From: Limnobaculum zhutongyuii
GTDB taxonomy: Bacteria; Pseudomonadota; Gammaproteobacteria; Enterobacterales; Enterobacteriaceae
Direction of reading: 5' to 3'
Assembly (NCBI RefSeq): GCF_004295645.1
Contig: NZ_CP034752.1
Span: forward strand, 3,038,001 to 3,102,000
Length of the DNA: 64,000 bases
Position numbers and translations under genes: made by a program. The notes below the pieces were generated by a model. The model was given only the letters and a program-made list of their open reading frames with translations. It had not been told where the DNA came from and made no database searches. This document shows positions 35,353-43,796 of this stretch, piece by piece (position 1 is the first letter of the stretch; each line of letters begins with the position of its first letter).

Positions 35353-36396
35353 TTAACCTTGTCCGAAGACTCGGTTTTCCTGCTCTGCAACCCGGATAAA
35401 AGTCGTGCGTTTGGTTAGCTCTTTCAGACGTTCAGCACCAACATAGGTACAAGCTGAACGCAAACCACCGAGAATATCTCTGGCGGTGTTTTCTACTGAG
35501 CCACGGTAAGCCAGCTTCACGGTTTTTCCTTCCGCTGCGCGGTATTCAGCAACACCACCAACGTGACGGTTCATCGCTGATTCAGAACTCATACCGTAGA
35601 ACTGCATATATTGATTGCCGTTCTCTTCGATAATTTTGCCTTCGCACTCTTCATGAGCTGCCAGCATTCCACCCAACATAACAAAGTCTGCACCACCACC
35701 AAAAGCTTTGGCGACATCACCCGGAGTGGTACAACCGCCATCACTGACGATTTGACCACCAAGACCATGCGCAGCATCCGCACATTCGATTACAGCAGAC
35801 AGTTGAGGATAACCAACACCAGTCTTCACTCGCGTAGTACAAACAGAGCCAGGGCCAATACCTACTTTAACGATATCCGCACCAGAAAGAATCAGCTCTT
35901 CTACCATCTCACCCGTAACCACGTTACCGGCACAAATCACTTTATCCATATTGGCTTCACGTGCTTTACGCAGGAAGGCAACAAAATGTTCAGAGTAGCC
36001 ATTTGCCACATCGATACAGATAAATTTCAATGCCGGTGAAAGAGCCATAATTTGGCCCAGTTTGGTGAAGTCCGCTTCTGATGTTCCGGTTGATACCATG
36101 ACGTGACGCAGAACAGACTCAGGCACGCGGGCAACAAACTCACGCCATTGCTCAACGGTATAGTGCTTATGCACAGCAGTTAGCAAATCGAAAGAGGCTA
36201 ATGCTTCTGCCATAGTAAAGGTACCCACCGTGTCCATATTCGCAGCAATAATTGGAATACCGGACCACTGATGGCCTGAATGTTTAAAGGTGTAGGTGCG
36301 TTCAAGTTCTACTTCTGAACGACTTTTCAGCGTGGAACGCTTAGGACGGATTAAGACATCTTTGAAGCCCAGCTTCAAATCTTCTTCAATGCGCAT
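35353..36396 (-). CDS. guaC: GMP reductase
   Basis: 347 residues, as in E. coli GuaC. It reduces GMP to IMP and ammonia with NADPH in purine salvage. The TIM-barrel phosphate loop and catalytic cysteine are in VGIGPGSVCTTRVKTGVGYP, near residue 186; MGGMLAAHEECEG and FYGMSSESAM follow. It faces the transporter operon and is divergent from pilD. It sits between hofC and coaE as in E. coli, but with pilD retained on the coaE side. Confidence 0.97.
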   Translation of the reverse strand: MRIEEDLKLGFKDVLIRPKRSTLKSRSEVELERTYTFKHSGHQWSGIPIIAANMDTVGTFTMAEALASFDLLTAVHKHYTVEQWREFVARVPESVLRHVMVSTGTSEADFTKLGQIMALSPALKFICIDVANGYSEHFVAFLRKAREANMDKVICAGNVVTGEMVEELILSGADIVKVGIGPGSVCTTRVKTGVGYPQLSAVIECADAAHGLGGQIVSDGGCTTPGDVAKAFGGGADFVMLGGMLAAHEECEGKIIEENGNQYMQFYGMSSESAMNRHVGGVAEYRAAEGKTVKLAYRGSVENTARDILGGLRSACTYVGAERLKELTKRTTFIRVAEQENRVFGQG

Positions 36397-36573
36397 ATCT
36401 GTAGTTTTCCTGGTTTTTGGCGACGTATCGCAAATTAGCTATAAGCTGAATGTTGGCCATTTCCAGTGACGTTATCATACACATGAATAATTAATGAACA
36501 AGTCTGAGATTTTCAAAAAATTTCAGCTATAATCCCATAAATTTATCTGCGGAAAGCAGATTTAAGGCAATAT

Positions 36574-37383
36574 ATGGATAACGCCTTTGTAATCCTTGGT
36601 TTTGGATTATTTGGTCTGGTAAGCGGTAATGTCATCACTCGTATTGCCCATCAAATTCCTGCTATTTTATTTGCCCGTTGGCAGCAACAATATTTTCAGA
36701 TAACCAATAACACTCTCCTTTTACCAATCGAGTCAGCAAAATTTTCTTTGCCTTTGCTTTTTCGTCCGCTATGCCCTAACTGCGCCCAGCCACTTTCAAA
36801 GCGATGGCTGTCCTCAATGACTTGCTGGTTATGCATTAAAAACCGATGTCCCTGTTGCTATAAAACCATCTGTTGCCGTTATCTCTTAACAGAGCTGATT
36901 TGTGGATTAATGTTCATGGTCATTGTCGCTTCAAATACCGATCCTGTCAGGATAACCATTCTGTTATCTGTAACCCTATGGCTGGTAACCGCATCGCTAA
37001 TCGATATATCTCATCAACTATTACCGGATGTATTTACTCTGCCACTAATCTGGAGTGGACTGATTTTTGCGCTGTTTGGTTTATCACCATTGTCGTTATC
37101 AGAATCTGTGACAGGAACACTCATTGGATACATATTTCTTTGGATACCCGGAACGCTATTTCGGTTATGGAAAGGTCAGCATGGGTTGGGTGGCGGCGAT
37201 ATAAAGCTCATGGCAGGACTTGGTGGCTGGGTTGGAATAAACGCTTTGCCAATAATAATGCTCACTGCCAGCCTGAGTGGACTCATTTATTTTCTGCTGA
37301 TTAATCAGAATAAGAAAACTAAAAACAACACAATTGCCTTTGGTCCTTTCCTTGCTATTGCCGGATGGCTTGCACTTCTGTGA
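36574..37383 (+). CDS. pilD: Prepilin peptidase / N-methyltransferase (PilD family)
   Basis: 269 residues. Two cysteine pairs CPNC (67-70) and CPCC (92-95) form the zinc-binding cytoplasmic loop. The catalytic aspartates of the aspartyl prepilin protease are Asp144 (SLIDISHQLLPD) and Asp209 (GLGGGDIKLMAG). Several membrane helices follow. It processes PpdD and any type II pseudopilins. It begins the pilD-coaE-zapD-yacG operon. In pseudomonads and vibrios, pilD lies between pilC and coaE; here guaC and the ytf operon separate it from hofC. The Shine-Dalgarno is weak (AAGGCAATAT). Confidence 0.93.
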   Translation: MDNAFVILGFGLFGLVSGNVITRIAHQIPAILFARWQQQYFQITNNTLLLPIESAKFSLPLLFRPLCPNCAQPLSKRWLSSMTCWLCIKNRCPCCYKTICCRYLLTELICGLMFMVIVASNTDPVRITILLSVTLWLVTASLIDISHQLLPDVFTLPLIWSGLIFALFGLSPLSLSESVTGTLIGYIFLWIPGTLFRLWKGQHGLGGGDIKLMAGLGGWVGINALPIIMLTASLSGLIYFLLINQNKKTKNNTIAFGPFLAIAGWLALL

Positions 37384-37427
37384 GATCCCTTTATTATTGA
37401 GCTATCAATACTGTTACAGGCTTTTAT

Positions 37428-38051
37428 ATGAGTTATATCGTGGCACTTACCGGCGGAATTGGTAGCGGAAAATCAACCGTATCCAATGAGTTTTCCCGTT
37501 TGGGCGTTCCTGTCATCGATGCTGATATCATTGCCCGCCAGGTGGTAGAACCGGGTCGTGATGCTCTCCAACAGATTGCACATCATTTCGGTCATTCAAT
37601 ACTTCTGGCCGATGGTAGTTTAAACCGTAAAAAATTACGCGAACGTATTTTTAGTCATTCTGCTGATAAACAGTGGTTAAATAATCTGCTCCACCCACTG
37701 ATTCAACAGGAAACCCAACGTCAATTTGCAGATATAACTGCACCTTATCTGCTTTGGGTTGTCCCATTATTGATAGAGAATAATCTATGTTCCCGAGCTA
37801 ACCGCGTGTTAGTGGTGGATGTTAGCAGAGAGACACAATTAGACAGAATAATGACCCGCGATGGAAGCAGCTTACAGTTGGCAGAACAAATCTTATCTGC
37901 CCAAACTTCCCGCGCTGAGCGTCTGTCTCATGCAGATGATGTGCTAAATAATGACAGGGAACCAGAAGCGTTAATACCGCAAATCGCCCTGTTGCACCAA
38001 AAGTATTTAGCCTTAGCCAACCAATTCAACAAGCAGGATTTGTCGATATGA
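37428..38051 (+). CDS. coaE: Dephospho-CoA kinase
   Basis: 207 residues (E. coli 206). The P-loop GGIGSGKST is at residues 9-17, then VIDADIIARQVVEPG and the lid region TSRAERLSHADDVLNND. It phosphorylates dephospho-CoA in the last step of CoA synthesis. It overlaps zapD by ATGA, so the two are translationally coupled. Confidence 0.97.
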   Translation: MSYIVALTGGIGSGKSTVSNEFSRLGVPVIDADIIARQVVEPGRDALQQIAHHFGHSILLADGSLNRKKLRERIFSHSADKQWLNNLLHPLIQQETQRQFADITAPYLLWVVPLLIENNLCSRANRVLVVDVSRETQLDRIMTRDGSSLQLAEQILSAQTSRAERLSHADDVLNNDREPEALIPQIALLHQKYLALANQFNKQDLSI

Positions 38052-38800
38052 GTGATTTATCCCAGAACATACTTTTTGAACATCCGCTTAATGAAAAAGT
38101 CCGTACCTGGTTACGCCTTGAATTCCTGCTACAACAATTACAACACAACCGTTCCCTGACCAATTTAACCAACACGTTAAGTTTTTTCCGTACGGTCAGT
38201 GAACTGCTGGACATCATGGATCGTGGCGATGTTCGTACTGAACTGGTTAAAGAGTTAGATCGTCAACAGCATAAGCTATTGCAATGGATTGATGTTCCAG
38301 GTGTTGATAGCGAACGTTTAAGTACTTTACGCCATAGCTTAAAAGAGCTGGCTAATACATTACTGGCAGCACCTCGCCTTGGGCAGGAACTGAAAGACGA
38401 CCGCCTGATTAGTATGGTTCGTCAACGTTTAAGTATTCCTGGTGGCTGTTGTAGCTTTGATTTACCCGTATTGCATATGTGGTTACATAATCCTAAATTA
38501 CAGCGGGATGAGCAGGTAGCGCAATGGATTGAAACCACAACACCGCTCAGTAATGCGCTTAATGCCTGCCTCGATTTAGTTCGGCAGTCCGGTGTCTTTC
38601 AAAAACAAACCAGTCTGAATGGTTTCTATCAGGATAATGCTGAAGACTGTGATATTTTGCGTATTAGAGTAGATTCAGCTTATCAACTGTATCCACAAGT
38701 TTCCGGTCATAAATCTCGCTTCGCTATTCGATTTATGCCATTTGATAGCGATATTGGTGATACACCGGAAAGGTTTAATTTTGAGATTGCCTGCTGTTAA
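38048..38800 (+). CDS. zapD: Cell division protein ZapD (FtsZ-bundling)
   Basis: 250 residues (E. coli ZapD, formerly YacF, 247). It opens LSQNILFEHPLNEKVRTWLR and contains IPGGCCSFDLPVLHMWL, both typical. It crosslinks FtsZ filaments in the Z ring. It is coupled with coaE and followed by yacG, the conserved order. Confidence 0.96.
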   Translation: MSDLSQNILFEHPLNEKVRTWLRLEFLLQQLQHNRSLTNLTNTLSFFRTVSELLDIMDRGDVRTELVKELDRQQHKLLQWIDVPGVDSERLSTLRHSLKELANTLLAAPRLGQELKDDRLISMVRQRLSIPGGCCSFDLPVLHMWLHNPKLQRDEQVAQWIETTTPLSNALNACLDLVRQSGVFQKQTSLNGFYQDNAEDCDILRIRVDSAYQLYPQVSGHKSRFAIRFMPFDSDIGDTPERFNFEIACC

Positions 38801-38902
38801 CTATTATTTGCTGGTGTCACTGACATCAGCAATGCCAGATTATTGACGCTAAGTAGGTAACCTTTTGGTTTTGCTATTGATTATGTTATTTGGGAGTATT
38901 TC

Positions 38903-39100
38903 ATGAGTGACACCCCCCTTCAGGTAAACTGCCCTACCTGCGGAAAGCCCGTTATCTGGAATGAACAAAGCACTTACCGACCATTTTGCAGTAAGCGCTG
39001 CCAGTTAATTGATTTAGGTGAATGGGCCGATGAAGAGAAACGAATTCCAAGCTCTGGCGATCAATCCGATAGCGATGAATGGAGCGAAGAGGAGAAGTAA
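38903..39100 (+). CDS. yacG: DNA gyrase inhibitor YacG, zinc protein
   Basis: 65 residues, as in E. coli. The zinc site is CPTC at about 10-13 and CSKRC at about 29-33, followed by IDLGEWADEEKRIP and an acidic tail. It binds GyrB and inhibits gyrase. It lies 102 bp after zapD with GGGAG before the ATG, and converges on mutT. Confidence 0.95.
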   Translation: MSDTPLQVNCPTCGKPVIWNEQSTYRPFCSKRCQLIDLGEWADEEKRIPSSGDQSDSDEWSEEEK

Positions 39101-39144
39101 TCTCCACCAACTCATCCTTTAAAAGCTACCGCATAGCCAGTCAA

Positions 39145-39558
39145 TTACGCCGTGCGGTAACGCTGCTTCAGTTCAGCAATCACTGGCTGATTTGCTTGCG
39201 GAAACTCAGCAACATTCAGCTGTGAAACATCAATCCAGCGAGATATCTGACCTTCACGCCCTTCCGGCTGACCTTCCCAACTATCTACAATAAAGAAATG
39301 CAACGTTAACTGGCGGTCGGGATAGTCATACTCCAACGTTGTTAACAGGCTGGAGTGAGTCATCTCAATACCGACCTCCTCCTGAAGTTCACGTCTTAGC
39401 GCCTGTTCTGCATCTTCCCCTGCTTCAACTTTCCCACCGGGAAATTCCCAATAACCGGCAAGATGGCTATCTTTAAGCCTTTGGGTAACAAATATAGCCT
39501 GCTTAATATCAATTATTATTCCAACAGCTATTTCGATTCGCTTCATAGGGATACTCAT
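39145..39558 (-). CDS. mutT: 8-oxo-dGTP diphosphatase (Nudix)
   Basis: 137 residues; starting at the internal Met (MKRIEIAVG, 39546) would give 133, nearer E. coli MutT (129). The Nudix box is GGKVEAGEDAEQALRRELQE followed by EVGI, with WEFPGGK before it. It removes oxidised guanine nucleotides and prevents A:T to C:G mutations. In E. coli it is downstream of secA; here the 316-bp gap holds two hairpins and a structured repeat. Neither candidate start has a strong ribosome-binding site. Confidence 0.94.
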   Translation of the reverse strand: MSIPMKRIEIAVGIIIDIKQAIFVTQRLKDSHLAGYWEFPGGKVEAGEDAEQALRRELQEEVGIEMTHSSLLTTLEYDYPDRQLTLHFFIVDSWEGQPEGREGQISRWIDVSQLNVAEFPQANQPVIAELKQRYRTA

Positions 39559-39586
39559 AGGTCAGTTATTATTGTGTAGATAAAAG

Positions 39587-39608
39587 GAGAGCGCCAACAG
39601 GCGCTCTC
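39587..39608 (-). terminator. Twin hairpin 1 in the secA-mutT gap
   Basis: Perfect 9-bp stem GAGAGCGCC/GGCGCTCTC with loop AACA. On the minus strand it is followed by CCTTTT, a weak T tract. It lies just before mutT, so it may attenuate secA-mutT read-through. It is nearly identical to the hairpin at 39839-39860. Confidence 0.6.
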
Positions 39609-39631
39609 GATTAATGACAAAGTAGTTTTAT

Positions 39632-39800
39632 GTCTTAACATGGCTAATTGTCGGGAGGGGCTGCCGTGGGGGTCGACTTGGCGTAAGCCAACGAAGTGCC
39701 CGTAGGCAGACCAGGCCCGACATGCGCTGAGGCCAAGTACAGACGGTTTTCCGGTCGAGCACAAAGTTAATATAAGCACTTTAGTTTTTACGACCGGAAT
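39632..39800 (+). repeat. Structured interspersed repeat, copy B
   Basis: 169 bp, related to the inverted copy at 26155-26322 over its whole length. Stems: 39649-39655 with 39716-39722 (TGTCGGG/CCCGACA); 39661-39665 with 39705-39709 (CTGCC/GGCAG); hairpin 39778-39782... is not used: the inner hairpin is 39678-39682 with 39687-39691 (TTGGC, loop GTAA, GCCAA); and 39749-39757 with 39791-39799 (TTCCGGTCG/CGACCGGAA). Compared with copy A, the CTGCC/GGCAG and TTCCGGTCG/CGACCGGAA stems each show a T-A to C-G swap, and the hairpin has three paired changes. Conserved unpaired segments include CCGTGGGGGTCG, GCCAAGTACA, GAGCACAAA and TAATATAAGCA. It is bracketed by twin hairpins. Confidence 0.87.
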
Positions 39801-39838
39801 GTTTATTGAAGCTAATTCATCTGGTTTGTCATCAGTCT

Positions 39839-39860
39839 GAGAGCGCCTACCGGCGCTCTC
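39839..39860 (-). terminator. Twin hairpin 2 after secA
   Basis: Perfect 9-bp stem GAGAGCGCC/GGCGCTCTC with loop TACC, 15 bp after the secA stop on the minus strand. No T run follows, so termination would be weak. Same stem as the hairpin at 39587-39608. Confidence 0.6.
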
Positions 39861-39874
39861 ATCTCTTAACAAAC

Positions 39875-42589
39875 TTACTGCAAACTACCATGACACTGCT
39901 TGTATTTCTTACCGGAACCACAAGGGCACGGGTCGTTACGACCAATCTTACGCTCTTCACGTACCATCGGCTGATTAGGCGCAGGCTCTTCTTCCAACGC
40001 ATTCTCTTCCTGATGGCTAAACTGTTGCTGACGAGCTAAGCGTTCTGCCTCTTCACGACGCTGCTGCTCTACCGCCTCAACTTCTTCCGGCATACGCACC
40101 TGAACTTTGCTCAGTACGCTGATAACTTCATATTTCAACGCTTCAAGCATGCTGGCGAACATAGAGAACGACTCACGCTTATACTCCTGCTTAGGATCTT
40201 TCTGTGCATAACCACGCAGATGAATACCCTGACGCAGATAATCCATAGCAGCCAGGTGCTCTTTCCACATGGTGTCCAGCGTTTGCAGCATTACGCCTTT
40301 CTCAAAGTTACGCATCATCTCATCACCAACAACCTCTTCTTTCTGGTGATAGACTTTAGCGGCTTCTTCAACAATACGTTCACGCAGCGTCTCTTCATGC
40401 AGTTCATGTTCGGTATCCAGCCATTGAGCAATCGGCAGATCGAGATCGAAGTCGTTCTTCAGACGCGCTTCCAGCCCCGGAACATCCCACATTTCTTCCA
40501 AAGATTGAGGTGGAATATAGTTATCAATCACGGTGGTAAACACATCCTGACGGATACTGTCGATAGTTTCACTGATGTCGCTGATATCCAACAGTTCATT
40601 ACGCTGAGCATAAATAGCACGGCGCTGATCGTTAGCAACGTCATCAAATTCCAGCAGTTGCTTACGAATATCAAAGTTGCGGCTTTCTACTTTACGCTGA
40701 GCGTTAGCGATAGCTTTGGTTACCCATGGGTGTTCAATCGCTTCTCCCGGTTTCATACCCAGCTTACGCATCATTCCGGCTACGCGGTCAGAAGCGAAGA
40801 TGCGCATCAGGGCATCTTCCATCGACAGATAAAAACGTGATGAACCTGGGTCACCCTGACGACCAGAACGACCACGCAGCTGATTATCAATACGACGAGA
40901 TTCATGACGCTCAGTACCGATAATATGCAAACCGCCGGCAGCCAGTACGCGATCGTGGCGCTCTTGCCATGCGGCTTTAACCGCCTGAATCTGCTCTTCA
41001 GTTGGATTTTCCAGCTCAGCAAGTTCGCTCTGCCAGCTGCCACCCAACACGATATCGGTACCACGACCCGCCATGTTGGTAGCGATAGTTACCGCACCTT
41101 CCTGACCTGCGTTGGCCACGATTTCTGCTTCCATTTCATGGAATTTGGCGTTCAAAACTTTATGAGCAATACCGGCTTTTTTCAGTTCATTAGAGACCAC
41201 TTCCGATTTTTCGATGGAAATGGTACCCACAAGAATTGGCTGCCCCTTGGTGCTGCGATCTTTAATGTCTTCAATGATGGCATCGATCTTCTCTTTCTCG
41301 GTCATATAGACCAGATCGGGCATATCATCACGAACCATGGGGCGGTTGGTTGGCACAACAATGGTATCTAAACGGTAAATCTGACGGAATTCGAATGCTT
41401 CAGTATCCGCAGTACCGGTCATACCGGCCAGTTTTTCATACAGACGGAAGTAGTTCTGGAAGGTAATAGAAGCCAGAGTTTGGTTCTCATTCTGAATCTC
41501 AACCCTTTCTTTTGCTTCTACTGCCTGATGTAAACCATCTGACCAGCGGCGGCCTTCCATGGTACGGCCGGTGTGCTCATCAACAATAATGACTTCACCA
41601 TCTTTAACGATATAGTCAACATCGCGAGTAAACAGCGCGTGGGCGCGCAGTGCTGCGGTTACGTGATGCATTAATACGATGTTACCAGGAGAATAGAGCG
41701 ACTCGCCCTCTTCCATCATTCCTGCTTCCATCAACAATTGCTCAATCAGTACCAGACCACGCTCAGTAAGGTTAACCTGGCGACTCTTCTCATCAACGGA
41801 GAAGTGACCTTCACCTTCAAAGGTATCGGAATCTTCTTTTTCCTGACGCAGCAGCTTAGGAATAATTTTATCAACTTTTCTGTATAGCTCTGAGCTGTCT
41901 TCCGCAGGACCAGAGATAATCAGTGGGGTACGTGCTTCATCGATTAAGATGGAGTCAACCTCATCCACCAACGCATAGTAAAGCTTACGCTGAACGCGTT
42001 CTTCAGGGCTGAATGCCATGTTGTCACGCAGATAGTCAAAGCCAAATTCGTTGTTGGTACCGTAGGTGATATCCGCCGCATAGGCTTCGCGTTTTGCCGG
42101 AGGCGGCATACCCGGCAGGTTGATACCTACGGTTAAGCCCAAGAATTCAAACAGTGGGCGGTTATTTTCCGCATCGCGTCGTGCCAGGTAGTCGTTCACG
42201 GTTACTACGTGTACACCTCGGCCAGTGATGGCATTCAGATAGGCTGGCAGCGTTGCGGTTAAGGTTTTACCTTCACCAGTACGCATCTCTGCAATACAGC
42301 GATCGTTCAACACCATACCGCCGATCATCTGTACATCAAAGTGACGCATACCAAATACACGCTTACTGGCTTCACGCACTACGGCAAATGCCTCTGGCAT
42401 GATTGATTCCAGCGACTCGCCCTTAGCCAGACGTTCACGAAAGGCCTCAGTTTTAGCCTTCAGTTCATCATCAGATAATGCTTCATATTCTGGTTCAAGG
42501 CGGTTAATAGATTCAACGCTTTTACGCATACGGCGCAGTGTCCGGTCATTACGGCTACCGAAAACTTTTGTCATTAATTTAGTTAACAT
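39875..42589 (-). CDS. secA: Preprotein translocase ATPase SecA
   Basis: 904 residues (E. coli 901). Walker A is MRTGEGKTLTATLPAYL, near 102; the DEAD-like motif VDEVDSILIDEARTPL is near 208; motif GRGTDIVLGG and RRIDNQLRGRSGRQGD follow. The C-terminal zinc site CPCGSGKKYKQCHG binds SecB and lipids. It drives protein export through SecYEG. It lies downstream of secM, whose translational arrest controls secA translation; a TACTGCC/GGCAGTA hairpin (42610-42629) lies 20-40 bp before the start. Confidence 0.98.
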   Translation of the reverse strand: MLTKLMTKVFGSRNDRTLRRMRKSVESINRLEPEYEALSDDELKAKTEAFRERLAKGESLESIMPEAFAVVREASKRVFGMRHFDVQMIGGMVLNDRCIAEMRTGEGKTLTATLPAYLNAITGRGVHVVTVNDYLARRDAENNRPLFEFLGLTVGINLPGMPPPAKREAYAADITYGTNNEFGFDYLRDNMAFSPEERVQRKLYYALVDEVDSILIDEARTPLIISGPAEDSSELYRKVDKIIPKLLRQEKEDSDTFEGEGHFSVDEKSRQVNLTERGLVLIEQLLMEAGMMEEGESLYSPGNIVLMHHVTAALRAHALFTRDVDYIVKDGEVIIVDEHTGRTMEGRRWSDGLHQAVEAKERVEIQNENQTLASITFQNYFRLYEKLAGMTGTADTEAFEFRQIYRLDTIVVPTNRPMVRDDMPDLVYMTEKEKIDAIIEDIKDRSTKGQPILVGTISIEKSEVVSNELKKAGIAHKVLNAKFHEMEAEIVANAGQEGAVTIATNMAGRGTDIVLGGSWQSELAELENPTEEQIQAVKAAWQERHDRVLAAGGLHIIGTERHESRRIDNQLRGRSGRQGDPGSSRFYLSMEDALMRIFASDRVAGMMRKLGMKPGEAIEHPWVTKAIANAQRKVESRNFDIRKQLLEFDDVANDQRRAIYAQRNELLDISDISETIDSIRQDVFTTVIDNYIPPQSLEEMWDVPGLEARLKNDFDLDLPIAQWLDTEHELHEETLRERIVEEAAKVYHQKEEVVGDEMMRNFEKGVMLQTLDTMWKEHLAAMDYLRQGIHLRGYAQKDPKQEYKRESFSMFASMLEALKYEVISVLSKVQVRMPEEVEAVEQQRREEAERLARQQQFSHQEENALEEEPAPNQPMVREERKIGRNDPCPCGSGKKYKQCHGSLQ

Positions 42590-42697
42590 AGGTCTAAATG
42601 TCTCTTTAGTACTGCCTTGTCCGGCAGTATGAATTCAAAGAAAAAAATCAGAAAAAATGCGCCCAAAGTAACAAGGATACCCTCATTACCGGGATGA

Positions 42698-43219
42698 TTA
42701 TGCGTATGAAGAAGGACCTGCGCGGATACCCTGCACCTTGCTCAACCAAAATCTGACAGGGTGAAGGATAAAAGTCGACTCAAGGGGAATTAGACGCGAT
42801 ACTGTCGAAGGCAGCGTTACTTCAATAGCCGCTTGTATCGATAATGAATCCAAAAGAGCAAGATGGCTAAGCGTTAGCTTATCATCATTGACCTTCACCT
42901 CATCGGAGGGTACTTCATCCTGAGGGAAGGAAACAGCAAGACGGGTAAGATAATTACGAATCGCGAAATGCTGCCACGGATTAAGATTTTGCAGCGGGCG
43001 CGTGTTAATTTCGCTGGATAACGCCAACTGCCCAACGCCCGGAACCGCCGGATTAATTGGATTGACGTTTGAAAAGGCCGCAGATAATGAAACTTGTTGA
43101 GGTAAACCGTTCAGGCTTGCAGGCGCACCAATGCTGGCTGCCACAACCCCCAATAAGAGGTGCGGCCAAAAATAACGCATACCAAATTGTCGCCAACGAT
43201 TTAAAATACCCATTATCAA
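42698..43219 (-). CDS. secM: Secretion monitor SecM (regulatory arrest peptide)
   Basis: 173 residues from TTG at 43219, or 171 from ATG at 43213. The TTG has AGG 9 bases upstream and fits the E. coli GTG position. The long signal sequence (RWRQFGMRYFWPHLLLGVVA) matches E. coli. The C-terminus carries the arrest segment WLSKVQGIRAGP, four residues from the end. The core GIRAGP is kept; relative to E. coli FxxxxWIxxxxGIRAGP the Ile after Trp is Leu and the Phe five before Trp is His. Stalling exposes the secA ribosome-binding site when export is low. The middle is divergent, as usual. Confidence 0.95.
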   Translation of the reverse strand: MIMGILNRWRQFGMRYFWPHLLLGVVAASIGAPASLNGLPQQVSLSAAFSNVNPINPAVPGVGQLALSSEINTRPLQNLNPWQHFAIRNYLTRLAVSFPQDEVPSDEVKVNDDKLTLSHLALLDSLSIQAAIEVTLPSTVSRLIPLESTFILHPVRFWLSKVQGIRAGPSSYA

Positions 43220-43246
43220 CTAACTATTACCTGCCGGAATCTGCTT

Positions 43247-43783
43247 ATGCGCGATAGTCGCCCATTATTATTAGATACGCTATTTGATGATACAGACCTG
43301 TTGCGAAACGTCCAGCAGCGGGCCATAGCGCTGATAAAACTTAATAAGGCAGTTAAGGCTCTGTTACCTAAACAACTGCACGAATTCTGTCGAGTTGCTA
43401 ACTACCGTCAAGGTATTTTAGTCCTTGAGGTGGCAAATGCCAGTTGGTTGACACTTTTACGTTATGAACAACAAACATTATTAAGCACACTCAGGAGTGA
43501 AATATTACCATCTTTAGTGTCAATCGACATAAAGATTAATCCAAAGTTAAGCACAAATAAGCAGACTGCTGAAAATTTAGTCCATCGCTACATTCCGGAA
43601 AGCACAAAAGATGATATGCCTATGCGCCAGCTTAGTGAACAGAGTGCAAAACAGTTGAAGGAATTGGCAGCGAGGAGCCCAAAAAGGCTGAAAGAGAAAC
43701 TAGAACGACTTGCTGCACTAGCTGGAGAGAGAGTAACCAGCGCAACAAGCCGTAATAATTTAAATCGTACTAAAAAACCGTAA
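43247..43783 (+). CDS. DciA-like protein (DUF721)
   Basis: 178 residues. The N-terminal 90 residues form the DUF721 fold: LLRNVQQRAIALIKLNKAVK, LPKQLHEFCRVANYRQGILV, VANASWLTLLRYEQQ. The C-terminal half is basic and helical. DUF721 proteins include DciA, the ancestral loader or partner of DnaB in bacteria lacking DnaC. Its helicase role in Enterobacterales, which generally use DnaC, is unclear. It is divergent from secM (27 bp between starts) and convergent with lpxC, the site where this family is found in several enterobacteria from recall. Confidence 0.82.
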   Translation: MRDSRPLLLDTLFDDTDLLRNVQQRAIALIKLNKAVKALLPKQLHEFCRVANYRQGILVLEVANASWLTLLRYEQQTLLSTLRSEILPSLVSIDIKINPKLSTNKQTAENLVHRYIPESTKDDMPMRQLSEQSAKQLKELAARSPKRLKEKLERLAALAGERVTSATSRNNLNRTKKP

Positions 43784-43796
43784 TATTACCCGGCAA

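Larger units (their letters stand above)
39559..39874. other. secA-mutT intergenic region
   Basis: 316 bp without a credible gene. It consists of hairpin 39587-39608, structured repeat copy B (39632-39800) and hairpin 39839-39860. The long minus-strand frame across it has no ribosome-binding site and runs through all three palindromes, so it is not taken as coding. Confidence 0.75.

Noticed and set aside
39555..39872. A 105-codon minus-strand frame across the secA-mutT gap
   Set aside because: It crosses both twin hairpins and the whole structured repeat, has no ribosome-binding site, and overlaps the mutT start; the repeat explains the sequence better.
40220..41371. Long plus-strand frames opposite secA
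   Set aside because: SecA is complete and conserved on the other strand; the antisense frames have no domain or ribosome-binding site.
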